From: Linnemannia elongata
Taxonomy: Eukaryota > Mortierellomycota > Mortierellomycetes > Mortierellales > Mortierellaceae
Direction: 5' to 3'
Assembly: GCA_036320915.1 (NCBI GenBank)
Contig: JAXBDG010000004.1
Span: forward strand, 1,984,001 to 2,048,000
Length of the DNA stretch: 64,000 nt
Both the position numbers and the translations under genes were made by a program. The notes under the pieces were generated by a model. It did not search any database. It saw only the letters and a program-made list of their open reading frames with translations, and was not told the DNA's origin. Below, piece by piece: positions 50,801-61,700 of this stretch; position 1 is the first letter of the stretch; every line of letters starts with the position of its first letter.

Positions 50801-51393
50801 AGGAGGAGGAAGAAGAAGAGTTTGAGCTCCCGGCACCCCTCCAAGAGTAAGTTCACAGGAGAATCCACGTTTCTACAGACCTGATGTAACATGCATCTCC
50901 TTGGTGACTGTCCCTAACGCGTTTTTCGTCCTTTTTTCTTCCTCCGATAGAATGCTCGATTCTTACAACGCGGCGTTCGAGGTCACCAAGCCTGCACAGA
51001 AACTCAAGGTCTTTCCATCTCTGGGGATGGTGGATCTGGAACTGGAATTGAATGGTCGATCTATTTCAATGCAGGTGCAACCCATCTACGCCACCATCAT
51101 ATATCTCTTTGAGGACCAAGGTAACGTGCATTTGACACAACGTAAGGTGTTTGATCACGAATCGAACAGAAGCGTTTATGATAACTAACTAAGCGTTTTT
51201 TCGCCTCCTGTCGCACTCTGATCGAATAGACAGGTGGACATTATCAGATATGGCGACCAAGACGGGTGTTCGAGAAGAGACCCTGGAATCAATAGTCCAG
51301 TATTGGGTGCGCGAGGGGATATTGCTAGAAACCAGTCGGCATCAATACGAGCTCAATGAACAAGAGCATGGTATGGATGAAACAAATGGCTGA
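47851..51393 (+). CDS. APC2: Anaphase-promoting complex subunit 2 (cullin-like), C-terminus apparently missing
   Basis: Cullin-like scaffold of the APC/C ubiquitin ligase, which binds the RING subunit Apc11. Secure exons: 48519-49311, 49395-49476, 49568-49690, 49791-49934, 50019-50179, 50269-50414, 50521-50646, 50752-50846, 50951-51120, 51230-51393, all in phase. The 5' end is less certain: my best in-frame model is 47851-47949, 48051-48102, 48321-48421. Family blocks are RLLHPGAETKNIIEFYI, TRDDTMRAIV, DDENWAPEPV, DIISVLASIYDTNDRFIEEF, IRQLELLKLRFGD and HHCEVMLADIAESKRVNANI. The model totals about 751 residues and stops at ELNEQEHGMDETNG, just after winged-helix A (WTLSDMATKTGV). The C-terminal winged-helix B that normally follows is not visible. 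A donor-like GGTATGG at 51370 could lead to an exon I cannot find. Confidence 0.88.
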
Positions 51394-52279
51394 ATACACA
51401 AACATATGCAGGCCACCAACTATTATGCGAGTTGTTTTATTTTTGTTGAGAACGTTGCTTTGTGGGAAAGGGGGAGATGCCGCTGTAGAAAATTCAAGAC
51501 GCGCAAAAAATGTAAAAAGCAGAGCTTGCATAATGAGATAGGTATTTTGAAAGAACGATCAAGGTGTGGTAGTGATTGGAGGGTGACAATCTTTGTTGCC
51601 TTTTCAAGGGAATGCTTTTAGGTGTGGGGATTCGATAACTTTAAAAGAGGAGACTGTAGCTTTCTTGGTTTCATTGAGAAGGAACCTTCAATATTCTTAA
51701 AGAGTGAAGTAGCACCCGATAGCATTCACGATAGGAGAACGTATGTTGGTGAGTATGTTTCAGATAATGCTCGTCTAAAAGATCGACAATCCGCGATGCG
51801 CTGTGTCACTGGAGATGTCGTCGTTATTTTCCTGCTATTATTGAGGCTGCTGACCATGTGGCCGATACGTAGTGTTCTTCCCGTCTTCGTTGTTTTTTAT
51901 CCATGCTTCTTGAGATGTAGGACGGGGATCAAATTGTCTATGAGGGGTTATGCTTTGCGCCTTGGAACGAGGTCCGTGCGTAACGACAAAAATGCGGACC
52001 CACCTCGACACTGTTAGTTTGAAGCAGCAACAGAAGATTTCTTTTATTGTTGAAAATTCCTTGTTGGTCACATAAGACGTCGATTTCATCTTATATCGGC
52101 CGACTGGGCCCAGCACTGGTTGTCGAAGAGAACGCACGGCTGACCGGCTTGTTTACCGAGGACATGATCGAGAGGCTCCTTTGAGATTTCCATGTGCGAT
52201 TTCGCCTCATCGCCTCCATTAATGAAGATATCTACCTGACAAAAGGTCCTTGCTAACATTAAAAAAAATTCATGACACA
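51394..52279. other. Intergenic region downstream of APC2
   Basis: 886 bp. One plus-strand frame (51622-52017) stays open for 131 codons but has no recognisable family and does not match the missing APC2 C-terminus. I see nothing else. Confidence 0.5.
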
Positions 52280-52828
52280 CTAGTCTTTTTTATTTAATAG
52301 AGCATCTAACTTTGCATCGATTTCGTTCAGCTTCTCCCACTTTCTATCATGGAATATTTGCAATCGAGATTCGTGGTGCCTTTCCAATTTCTTGAAGTCT
52401 CCATCCAACTGGTGGTGCCACGGATACAGGACTCCGATCTGGAAGGAAAGGGCGGTCGATCCTACGACAAAGTTTACAATTGTAAGGATCTTGTATTTAT
52501 CCATTTTTCGAAAGACCTGTTTATTCCCAATGCATCAGACGACAAAGCATAAAGCATTAGGACATGAAATCTGGGGTACTTATTGCTGCATGAACACGTC
52601 TTCACTTTGGAACATCTGGATATTTAAACATGCGAGCTTTGAAAGTTGTGTATAATAAAAGACCCATACCTGAATTAGCTGGTGCGGCAAGAATATGGCT
52701 GGGTTTAAGGGAATGGAGCTGGAGAAAGGAAAGTGAATGAAAAAGAGAGGAGCAAATCCTAGGATCCTTTTGTAGGCAAAAAAAATGTTATCTACACAAG
52801 CACGGGGAGGTTTGAACCGGTCTGCCAT
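52280..52828 (-). CDS. Small single-pass membrane protein, hypothetical
   Basis: Not recognised. Two exons on the minus strand, 52828-52670 and 52516-52280, join in phase and give 131 residues from an ATG in good context (AAAAATGGC). A shorter alternative starts at the Met at 52504 (74 residues, MDKYKIL), making the first exon 5'UTR. The second exon encodes one hydrophobic helix (ILTIVNFVVGSTALSFQIGVLY), a PWHHQL turn and a highly charged coiled-coil tail (FKKLERHHESRLQIF) ending LLNKKD. Size and layout resemble small mitochondrial inner-membrane proteins, but this is only an impression. A TGACTCA (AP-1/Gcn4-type) site lies about 20 bp upstream. Confidence 0.55.
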
Positions 52829-52880
52829 TTTTGGTCAATTACAGAAATATGACTCATGCGCTCGTGATATTTATCTGAAT

Positions 52881-52925
52881 GTTCAATTATAGAGCATGTG
52901 CCTCATTTGCTATCTATAATTGAAC
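52881..52925. repeat. 13-bp perfect inverted repeat
   Basis: GTTCAATTATAGA (52881-52893) and its exact reverse complement TCTATAATTGAAC (52913-52925), spacer 19 nt. It lies 53 bp upstream of the small membrane protein start and about 77 bp before the TATA box at 53002. Confidence 0.9.
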
Positions 52926-53001
52926 GAGCCGATGCGGGTCAAGCCAAAGCACAATGTTGACACATCGATATCACGTATTTCTTATCAGACTTACATGCGA
53001 C

Positions 53002-53008
53002 TATAAAA
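53002..53008 (+). promoter_or_regulatory. TATA box driving an unidentified plus-strand transcript
   Basis: TATAAAA with a CT-rich start region and an ATG at 53066 that opens only 18 codons before TAA (a GTAATG donor overlaps the end). The following DNA is the 3' side of the ALYREF gene on the other strand, so the transcript would be antisense to it. Confidence 0.4.
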
Positions 53009-53356
53009 GAGGAGGTCCTAACCTTTCTTCATCTTTCCCGCCATTGCTATCTTATTCTATTCGCCATGTCGATTACAACCAAGGCCCAGGCCACTGTTAC
53101 CCCTACCAGTGTCGCCCATAAGTAATGACGTGCTTTTCTTTTTTCAAACGTTTTATTGTGTGCATGTGGTAATGAAGAAAAAAAAAGAAAGTAGGGTGTG
53201 GTCGTCAAAGAAGGCTGTCGCGTGGACTGAGCAAGAAAGAAAAAAAAGAGAGAGGGATTAACGGCAAATCATCGCCCATGCTGCAAGAGTGTTCTGGTGT
53301 AGGTGTGTTGTTTTTGTTGTGTGTGTGAAGGCATAGGCGAGCTAACTAGGAGTTGC

Positions 53357-55593
53357 TTAAGCATCGACCTGCATGTAGTCGTTCATCTCGGCATCAAGCT
53401 GATCAGCAGTCTTGGTCTCACGTCTCTCACCCTGAGGGCGGCCTCCACGACCGCGACCACCACGGCCACCACGACCACCACGGCTGGGACCCTGGGAGCG
53501 CTGCTGTCCCTGGTGCTGGTTGTAGCTGGCAGGAGCCCTAGAAAATAAGAAAAAGAGTAGAGAATGAACTATGTGAGTTGATTTGCACGCAACTTGATGC
53601 TCATGTATGCTCACAACTTCATTACACAAACTATTTCAATTCGACGCACCTTGGGGCATTTGTAGGGGGAAGGACAGCCTGGGCGGCGGCAGGTGCCAAA
53701 ACAATCTCAATCTTCATAGGCTTGCCTATTGAGATGCAAGAGAGCAGCGAAACATTATTAGGATAAGTTGGCATTCGTCATGACATAATCGACAGCAACG
53801 AACAGCGTTGTCGAAAAAAGAGTGTGCTGCATACCATCAAGAGGGACACCGTTGAACTTGCTGTAAGCGATAGCAGCATCACCGACACGGGTGAAGTGCA
53901 CGACAGCGGTTCCGGTCGACTTTCCATTCTGGTCGTACATGAGGGTGCACTTCTTCAAAGGTCCGACTCTGGTGGTGAAGACGAGCTAGTGATTCCAATT
54001 CCGATTCCGTTGCGACGCGTTGTGAAAGAGGGGTCGATAGTCATGTGGAAAAGGTTTGAAGAAAACACAAGAGGAGTAGGAGAAGGCGGAAGAGTGGCGG
54101 TTGCGACTGTTAGCGGCAGAGTCCTTGTTTGCATGACATATCACTGGCGAGGGAATATCCTGTATCCTGCCCAACCCAGCCAAAACACCGAAACAGAGCA
54201 ACATAGGTGATGATCCTGGAAGTGAATGTCGACGCCGCCATGCTTGACTCGATTGTGGGTGCTCTCCGGTGGCATAATAAGGAGTACTCGCATCCCATCC
54301 GTAGAAGGCTGAGCCGACAGGAACCGAAGGAGAGGAACGCAAAGGCGACCATCAAGCGCTGTCCTACTCGGAATCGCGAAGTAAGAACTCGATCGTCCGA
54401 AACCAACCCTTGGCAAATTCAGAGAACGGCAACGAAAGCCCACCGATAGTATGACAAAGAAGGGGCTGGAAACCGACTCCTCCACCATCCCATCAGATAA
54501 GGCCAACGTCCTCAATTTCCTCTGAAGTCATCGAGAAGTCGTCTCAGCCCGATCACCAACACACCCCACCCATTGCGACCTTTTGTGGCCATCTCAACCT
54601 GGTCGTTGCTGCCCTCCTACTTAGTCGAGTATCCTGGATATCATATGTGCACTATGACCTTCCCCCAGCTCACTGTAGTCGGTTGGGAAAGCCTTGTAGT
54701 GGACAAGAGGAAGGCGGCCCATCAGCCGAGTCGATCCAAAATGACTACGTCCTCGAAAAGGTGACGATGTCCGAGCCTGTGAGTTGATGATGCGGGGAAA
54801 TTGTGACGACTAGGGCGTGCATGGACTATCTTGAAAGGAGCGCTAAGGCTTCTCTCTTCCCTTTGTGTGCGCCTCGTGGCGACTTGCAATCATCACTCGC
54901 TCATGGGGTATCCGACCTTCCTCCATGTTCGCTCAGTTACGGGCTGTTGAAAGTGTTGCCGTTCCTGATAAGGCGTGTATTGGTGTTGAGTGGTGGAAAT
55001 CCTGTTTTGGAACAATACGGGCATCCCTGTTGCTTGAAAATGCATTCCACGGCGAAAACTCAGCTAGGTCCGCCAAGACCCGTATTCGTCTCCCCCCCTC
55101 ACCCATGACTGGGTTTAGCGTGATGGCGCGGTGCCAACATAGACGCGAGTCGTCGATCATTCGATGACAAACAACTCGTAGGGAGGTGAACGGGCACGTT
55201 CAGACGGCATAACAGCGGGCACTTGGCTGGAGGATATAGGTGGGGGTGGGCTGAGGGCCTAGTCCGAGAGAGATCTGAAAGACGTCTCCGTCAATTTACC
55301 TTCAGGTCTTCGGCCGAGACGCGGTGGTCGAGGTTCGAAACTTGCATCTTGGATCCATCGGGGATGCTCTGGCGAATGACGGACGTGTGGAGGGGTGCGA
55401 CGGGGGCGGCACGGTACTGCTGAACGCCAGCCTGGTAAGGCCTGGCGTCGCGACCCTGGCGGCCGTTGCGAGTGGGGCCGGAGGAGCGGGCACCGCGAGG
55501 ACCACCGCGAGAGGTTCTGTTGTTGTTGCGGGGCTCGCTGGCCTTGCTGGTCTTAATGATATCCTCGAGGGACATGTCGAGAGCGCTGGACAT
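53357..55593 (-). CDS. YRA1: mRNA export adaptor ALYREF/Yra1
   Basis: Nuclear RNA-binding adaptor that couples splicing/TREX to mRNA export. Exons (minus): 55593-55300, 53985-53835, 53725-53650, 53537-53357, in phase, 233 residues. The N-terminus has the UAP56/Sub2-binding motif (DMSLEDIIK), then an Arg/Gly-rich segment. The RRM spans exons 1-3 (RNP2-like MQVSNLD, RNP1-like STGTAVVHF). A C-terminal RGG box follows (GGRGGRGGRGRGG), then a second UAP56-binding-like end (TADQLDAEMNDYMQVDA). Intron 1 is 1314 nt, the longest in the window, and splits the RRM after its first strand. In budding yeast the YRA1 gene also has one long, inefficiently spliced intron used for autoregulation. Here that role is inference. 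Confidence 0.94.
53986..55299 (-). other. 1314-nt first intron of the ALYREF/Yra1 gene
   Basis: Donor GTAAATTG (not a consensus GTAAGT) and acceptor ATCACTAG on the minus strand. I found no convincing coding frame or snoRNA boxes in it. It is three to ten times longer than most introns here. Confidence 0.8.
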
Positions 55594-55958
55594 AATGGAG
55601 TGTTGTTGTTGGTGGTGAAGGTTGAGAAAAGACTTGTTGTGGTTGTGTTGACTAATTGTTTCAATAACAAAAAAGAAGGCACGATTGTTAGCAAGCAAAG
55701 TTTTGGCATCGGCAGAGACACTGGCTGATGTTAAGTGATGGGATCATCCACAGTTCCAAGAGTGTCGGTTTTGTGCTGGAGACTGGGCGTACCTTGCGAG
55801 TTTGTGAAAGCGCAATGGGATGGGGCGAGTGGTGGAAGGTTAAGGTGCGAAGGAGTATGGCGATTGAAACAAAGGAGGCACCTCGCTTTTGTCTCTAACG
55901 TTAAATGCACGGGGTAATTCTTACGGTGATGTAATCATATCTTTTTTTTAAGTAGTGG

Positions 55959-57121
55959 CTATGTGTTTAAGTTTTGGTTGAGATATTCTACAAAACCCTC
56001 GGCTACTCTAGTCATATCGAGCAAGGTGTGCATCTTGTTGATCGACGTGAACTGTCTACGCAACCTCCTCAGCTCGCTCAAAGTAACCACCCGCGTTGGT
56101 GGAAGCTGCAAAAGAATGGACGAAAGTGGCGCCTTGATCTGCTTAGTTGGATCGCCAGACTTCTGGGCGTCGAGAATAGCCTGAATCACATTCTGCGTCG
56201 TCTGGTCAAACTCATAAAGGTAGTTGGTTTCCTTCACGACTTTCTATATATCATTGGAGGAGTGATGCACAGATGCCTTAGTTCATGGCCAACGAGCAAA
56301 ACGAAAGATCCTGAAAGTGTAGAAAATGAAAGAGAAAGGACTCCTTACCACAACGGTGGACATGTTTGGAGGCTTTGCCTTTTTCAAAATGACCGAGTCC
56401 CAGATCTCATCCTCTGGCAGCTTGTCTTCTGGCACCATGACGAAAAGAGGAGAGTCCCACCGTGTCCTCGAGTCTGGTTCCTCGAATCTGACTACCAATT
56501 CCTCAAATATTGTCTCTGGGTATGCTCCTGACTCCTTGTTCCATGCTCTTGCTCTGTCGGGGATACATGCGCAGAATACCTATTCGATGACACCCAGGAA
56601 GGTAGTTCATCATTAGGCAAAGAATAAAAGACACAATAGTTAGGATGGTAGCCACCCGATCAAATATCCTTTTGGATTCAATCAAATCCATAGCTTTTCT
56701 GCGGATTCGGCTGTGCGATCATCATGGCGACAATCTGATTATAGACCTCAGAATAGCTTACCACGCAATGGGGAGTTCCAATGGCTCGCGCAACGCAGTA
56801 AAGCTGATACCGAAATCCCTTGATGTAGTTCAGACTGTCAACAATGACGATATCATCCTTGGAAAGAAGTCTCTCGACTGCCGACATGAGCGCGCCTCGG
56901 GCCTTCTTTTCGTCCGCAGCTGTGTTGTAGGAGACGTGCTTGTTGAGATTCAGCGACTCGTCGTTGACAATGTGAATCCGGTAGTCCTTGGTCTTTGGTG
57001 CTGCTGAATCATCCTGTGCCTGAGCCTGCGCTGCCAGTCTTGTTTCGAAGAATGTCTTGAGTTCCTGTGCCCTGGTTGTTTTCCCGCTCGTGGGCAGTCC
57101 GCTGAGAATGACAAGTGGCAT
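55959..57121 (-). CDS. KTI12: Elongator-associated protein KTI12
   Basis: P-loop ATPase that binds tRNA and Elongator and is needed for wobble-uridine (mcm5/ncm5) modification. Exons (minus): 57121-56762, 56579-56349, 56243-55959, phase 0, 291 residues, the usual size. The Walker A is at the N-terminus (GLPTSGKTT). Further blocks are DDIVIVDSLNYIKGFRYQLYC (Walker B-like), CACIPDRARAWN, and RFEEPDSRTRWDSPLF. The C-terminal LPPTRVVTLSELRRLRRQF block completes the family. The start was chosen because the P-loop begins seven residues after it (MPLVILSGLP). A 21-nt A run sits 52 bp upstream in the promoter. Confidence 0.95.
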
Positions 57122-57573
57122 AGCGTTTCTGAATGAGGTGAGGGAGGAGTGGAGATCAACAATGGCCGCTGTAAAAAAAAAAAAAAAAAAAAACGCCCCC
57201 AACTTCACGTCTGCAGGGTTTGAGCACGTGATATTAACAGGCAGTAATTTTACGCGTACAAGACGGTTGGATAGGATCACTCTTCCACTACTGCGCGAAG
57301 AACGGGCAGCAACACTGCAATGAACTAGAACATTCACCTAAACACTCACTGTCATAGCAGTAGCATTGTCAATAACCTGCCTGTAAAAGGACGAGGGTGT
57401 GTGGTTGCGTATTGTCCACAAGGATTGCCTCCTCTCTTCTTTTCTTGTTTACCCTCTCTTCAGATGAATACTCACTTTCTCTTTCTTTCCTCTCTCTTCT
57501 CCTTCTTCGTTCTCCTTTCCCTCCTTCATACTTCTTTCACCACCGACGTATCCACACATATACCCTTCAACCC
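57122..57573. promoter_or_regulatory. Divergent promoter, KTI12 and membrane protein
   Basis: 452 bp between opposite start codons. It contains an A run (57173-57193) near KTI12, a CACGTG E-box-like site at about 57225, and a long CT-rich tract (57430-57540) before the plus-strand ATG. Confidence 0.5.
57173..57193. repeat. Poly-A run (21 nt)
   Basis: Uninterrupted A homopolymer near the KTI12 start. Confidence 0.95.
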
Positions 57574-59666
57574 ATGGACTCCCCAACGCCACACAACGAC
57601 AATGCCCAGTCACCCAAAAGCAGGAACGACGATGTTACGGCCGGTTGCTGGCGACCGTCTGGCAGACCTGCCAACTATGCCGAGGACTACAACCGAGGAA
57701 TATGTCGCACACTCGAACCACTGAGGCGACCCAGAATCCTTCGGAAACATAACTCGACCTCTCCTATCACCTCTACTTCACATTCACCTCTCGCGCCCTC
57801 CAACAACCACTTGACGCTCAATTCGCCAGAACGCATCGCCGTATCTTCCGACTATACCCCTCTTTCGCCACAAACCCCTCCATTCTTTGCACCAACTATC
57901 CAACAAAACTCCACAGAGTCATCTTCGGTCGAATCACCGGCAACAGAGAAATCAAGACTGTCTTACATATCACTCGCCACGTCCAGCATATCCAAACGTC
58001 AGGACAGCAGCTCCCCAATCGACATCAGTGGAAGCAATAGCACATCGAGTGGAGGTGCTGCCAGTATCGAGAATAACGTGTCAACCAGCAGCACTTCCAG
58101 TCAGTCATCGACACCAGGCCAACCCAGCGACAGTAACGATACAAGTGGTAGTGGCGGCGGAACAGGGAAAGGATTAGGGATTGGGTCTGAATCTGCAGGC
58201 ACCCCTGCAAAGCCGAGACCATCAGTGCCGAGGATTATCATTCCTGATGGAACATCAATCAACCTGTCAACACCGCCAACCACGCCTCGTCAGTCTCACA
58301 GATCCCCGTTGCCCGTGATAATGGCTCACTGGCCCTACACCCTCCAACAGATCAAGGAAAGACTGCGCTCACAGGGTCGATTACCATACCGCAGGAACCA
58401 AGTAGCGCCCTTTCGACAAGCAATTGACCCAAGAAACAACACGGCAGATCAACAACAGAAGGAGATCCAGCAATCACCAGAAGCAACGGGACAAGCCGAT
58501 ATACAGATTGAACTGGCAGAGTTGAATGCACTTGAGGGTCAGGAGTCATTTTCAGAAGTCAATAGAGATCCCGAAGATCCATCTTCTCCAGAGCAGATCC
58601 CTCATCTCCCGCACATGTCAGAGTTTGGCGTTATGAGGTTCCAAATGGGCGGCAGGAACGATTCATTGTCGTCGAGCGAGAAGTTCATTTGGTGGGACTA
58701 TGAGGAGACATCTGAGGGATTCTTTTCAAGGGAGAGGTGGCGGAGAGCTCTTTGTTCACGGCCTGGTCTTGTCAATCTGTGCAAGCACATCATCACCACC
58801 TCACTTGGTCTGATCACAATCCTCGCGCTTACACTGACAGCATTGGGGAGGATCAAGCATCACCAACAAGTATCCGACACCGTTCCTGAGAGCCTTGCCG
58901 ACAATATTATGGAAGCACAGATCGCTGTAATCAAGGATTTTAATCGCTTTCAGCAGACAAGCCTAGCGCAAAGAACCTATGTGCAACTGGAAGAGCAACC
59001 CCAGCTGAAGACGAGTTCTAAGATACCCATCTGGACTCAGCCTATTCGGCAAGGATGTTTCCACGAAAAGTGCGACATCGAGGACCTCGGCAAAGACTAT
59101 TTTGCATTTATGGTGAGTCTTTATTTTAACGATTTTTTGCGACTGTCGGCAACCAGGTGGACTCTAAACGTAACCGTGAACTATGCTTCTGTATCTCACC
59201 ATAGCACCCAGAATCATTTGGGATCTCATTGCCACATAATTGGCCGTCACTCTGCAACAGTTGCATCGAAATATCAAGGAACCAGTTTGTGTACAAAACT
59301 AAGGTCCGGATCCTCGGTGACCTCTCGACATGCTCCGTCGATGCTACTCAACCTAGTGGATCTGTCGTCCCAAGCCCAGCCTCTTCTACCCCTGTCCACA
59401 AGCCGCATCGCCATAAACCTAAACGCCTTGTTACACTTCCGGACCTATACCATCATTCTCTCGAGAGTAAGACGCAAAGTAGACACGTTGCGAGAGCTCT
59501 CCTTTCATCCGACCCCTTGGTTCAAGTTTCTGTGGCTGCAAGCCTTCCTTATCTTATTGTCGATCCCTCTACATTCAATAACTTGACCATGTACGATACT
59601 CAGGCGGCACTGCACGAAATGGATCTGCTTCTAGTCCAGTTCCGCTTCGTGGTGTGCGAAAGCTGA
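57574..59666 (+). CDS. Ser/Thr/Pro-rich single-pass membrane protein, unknown function
   Basis: Not recognised. Two exons, 57574-59112 and 59205-59666, in phase, 666 residues. The first 380 or so residues are disordered and Ser/Thr/Gln/Pro-rich, with many TP/SP sites and a serine cluster (STSSTSSQSSTPG). One hydrophobic helix (HIITTSLGLITILALTLTALG, about residues 407-427) follows an aromatic/acidic patch (EKFIWWDYEE). The C-terminal part holds four cysteines in two pairs (CFHEKC and CNSC) split by the intron. It lacks a signal peptide, so the disordered part is probably cytosolic and the Cys-bearing part lumenal or outside. The start ATG follows a long CT-rich leader. Function cannot be assigned. 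Confidence 0.75.
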
Positions 59667-59890
59667 CGCCTAAAAATAAATATTGTATCCATATCCATAC
59701 GTTTTTGCTTGCCCATGGAAGGATGAAAAGTAGGAAGGATCCTCGAGGAACGGACGCGACCTTTTCTGATGCCAATCACGTGAGCTACACGCGTGCAAAA
59801 AGAAAAAGTGATGTGGAGAAGGACGAACACTTTTTCTCACCTTCAACCATTCCCCTCCTCCGCAAAACACTCAACCACAACTGGTCGACA

Positions 59891-61642
59891 ATGGGAGTAC
59901 TCAACCGCGAAGAAGACTTGCAGACATACGGATACAACGACGACGGCGTCGAGACTGATTCCTCGGAGGTTCAGGTAAATCGATTCCCTGGGCAGGGTCC
60001 AGCATGTGCTTCACTCCTTTCCACCTTTTGTTCATGGAAACCAGTAAGGAAAACTCATAAGGATACAATTCCTTCCACTGCTATTTCGCTAGCTCGAGAC
60101 GGAAGAGAGCATCCGCCGGATCTTCTTCCCTTACACCCAGGAGAGCCCAATGCCACTTCCTATTGCCAGGTAAATCTGCTTTACATACCATGACTCTCTT
60201 TCGGCCTCGTGAACACCTCAACCCTGGCCTCCCTGAGAAAATTGCCAATTAACAACAATGCACCTTCTTTTGAATACGACAACAGCCTTGAGCTTAGGAA
60301 GCTCCGCCATGTCAAATACGTCCTGGGCGCACTCGATAGACTTGCCAGCCACTGGACTGCCCTCGATGCCAGCAAACCCTGGCTCTGCTATTGGATCCTT
60401 CACGCACTCGACTTGCTCGGTTACAGGATCCCTGAACGCCTTGCCCTCAGGGCCATCTCGACCATGCAGCATATTCAATCGCCTACAGGAGGATTCGGTG
60501 GTGGTCCCGGACAGGAGGCTCACTTGGCAACTACCTATGCTGCCGTCAACACGCTGGCCATTATTGGAACCAAAGAGGCTTACGACGTGATCAATCGAGA
60601 GACTCTGAAAGACTTCCTAATGAGCGTGAAGCAGAAGGATGGATCGTTTACGATGACTGTTGGAGGAGAGGTTGATGTCCGAGGAAGCTACTGTGCCATG
60701 TCTGCCGCGACCATTACCAACATTGTTACGCCAGAGTTGACGGCTAACGCAGCCGAGTTCATTGCCCGGTGTCAGACGTACGAAGGAGGGATCGGCGGAT
60801 TCCCTGGAGTAGAGGCACATGCTGGATATACCTTTTGTGGATTGGCGGCATTGGAGTTGTTGGGAAGGACTGATATCTTGAACCTGGATATGTTTACGAA
60901 ATGGAGTAGCAGTCGTCAGATGTCGATGGAGGGAGGATTCCAGGGCAGGACGAACAAGCTGGTCGATGGATGCTATGCCTTCTGGACTGGCGGTATCTTT
61001 CCCATCCTTGGCAAGATGCTTGAGACTGCTGGTCAAGATCAGGAAGCTCTGGACTTTGTCTACGATCGAGGTACACCCAAGGCAATAATGTTGTAGGTTG
61101 TCTGTGAGGGAGCATTACACTTGATAGCAAACTAACCTCACTTGTTCTCCTGCGATTATTTATTGTGTGTAGATGGTCTGCAGGAATACCTTTTGGCAGC
61201 ATGTCAGTCTAAGACAGGAGGTCTTCGTGACAAGCCTTCAAAGTAAGTCTCACCCCTACCAGTGCAGACAAAAGTACTTTTTTTTTGCATTGCACTCCTA
61301 GCTTCCTACGCAATACTAACTGCCAATTATTCTATTTTACCCTGTAGATCTGTGGACTACTATCATACATGCTACTGCCTCAGCGGACTCTCACTCTCAC
61401 AGCACCAAATGTCCTTCAGACACGAGCTCAAGGATATCGCACCTGGTGGTCTTTCGGCGCTGCTCTGGTCCGAGAACTACGAAAAGATGAGAGTAGTAGG
61501 CTCACCTTCGAATGTTTTGGAAACCACTCATCCGGTCTTGAACATTCGGATGGATAAGGTCAGGAAAGCGTTCTTGCATTATTATGGCAAGGCGGCCGAG
61601 GATGTCATTGAGGAAGTCGACATCGAGATTATTCGCAGCTGA
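59891..61642 (+). CDS. RAM1: Protein farnesyltransferase subunit beta
   Basis: Zinc-binding catalytic subunit that farnesylates CaaX proteins such as Ras and mating-factor precursors in the cytosol. Five exons, all in phase: 59891-59974, 60093-60169, 60298-61070, 61173-61242, 61348-61642; 432 residues. The early exons give DDGVETDSSEVQ followed by LETEESIRRIFF, equivalent to the N-terminal helices of known subunits. Then come LDASKPWLCYWILHALDLL, SPTGGFGGGPGQEAHLATTYAA, DGSFTMTVGGEVDVRGSYC, EGGIGGFPGVEAHAGYTFCGLAALELL and EGGFQGRTNKLVDGCYAFW. The zinc ligands are the Asp and Cys of LVDGCY and the His of YYHTCYCLSG. An E-box CACGTG is at about 59778. The stop lies 58 bp from that of the convergent RING gene. 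Confidence 0.96.
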
Positions 61643-61700
61643 GTGGCAGTATCAAAAAACCGAGAGCACGATCGTTTTTTTATTATGGAGAGCTCATTGG

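Noticed and set aside
51622..52017. 131-codon plus-strand open frame after APC2
   Set aside because: Does not resemble the missing APC2 C-terminus or any family I know; no supporting splice or promoter signal.
54110..55160. Short open frames inside the ALYREF intron as a nested gene
   Set aside because: All are short, on both strands and without domain or splice support.
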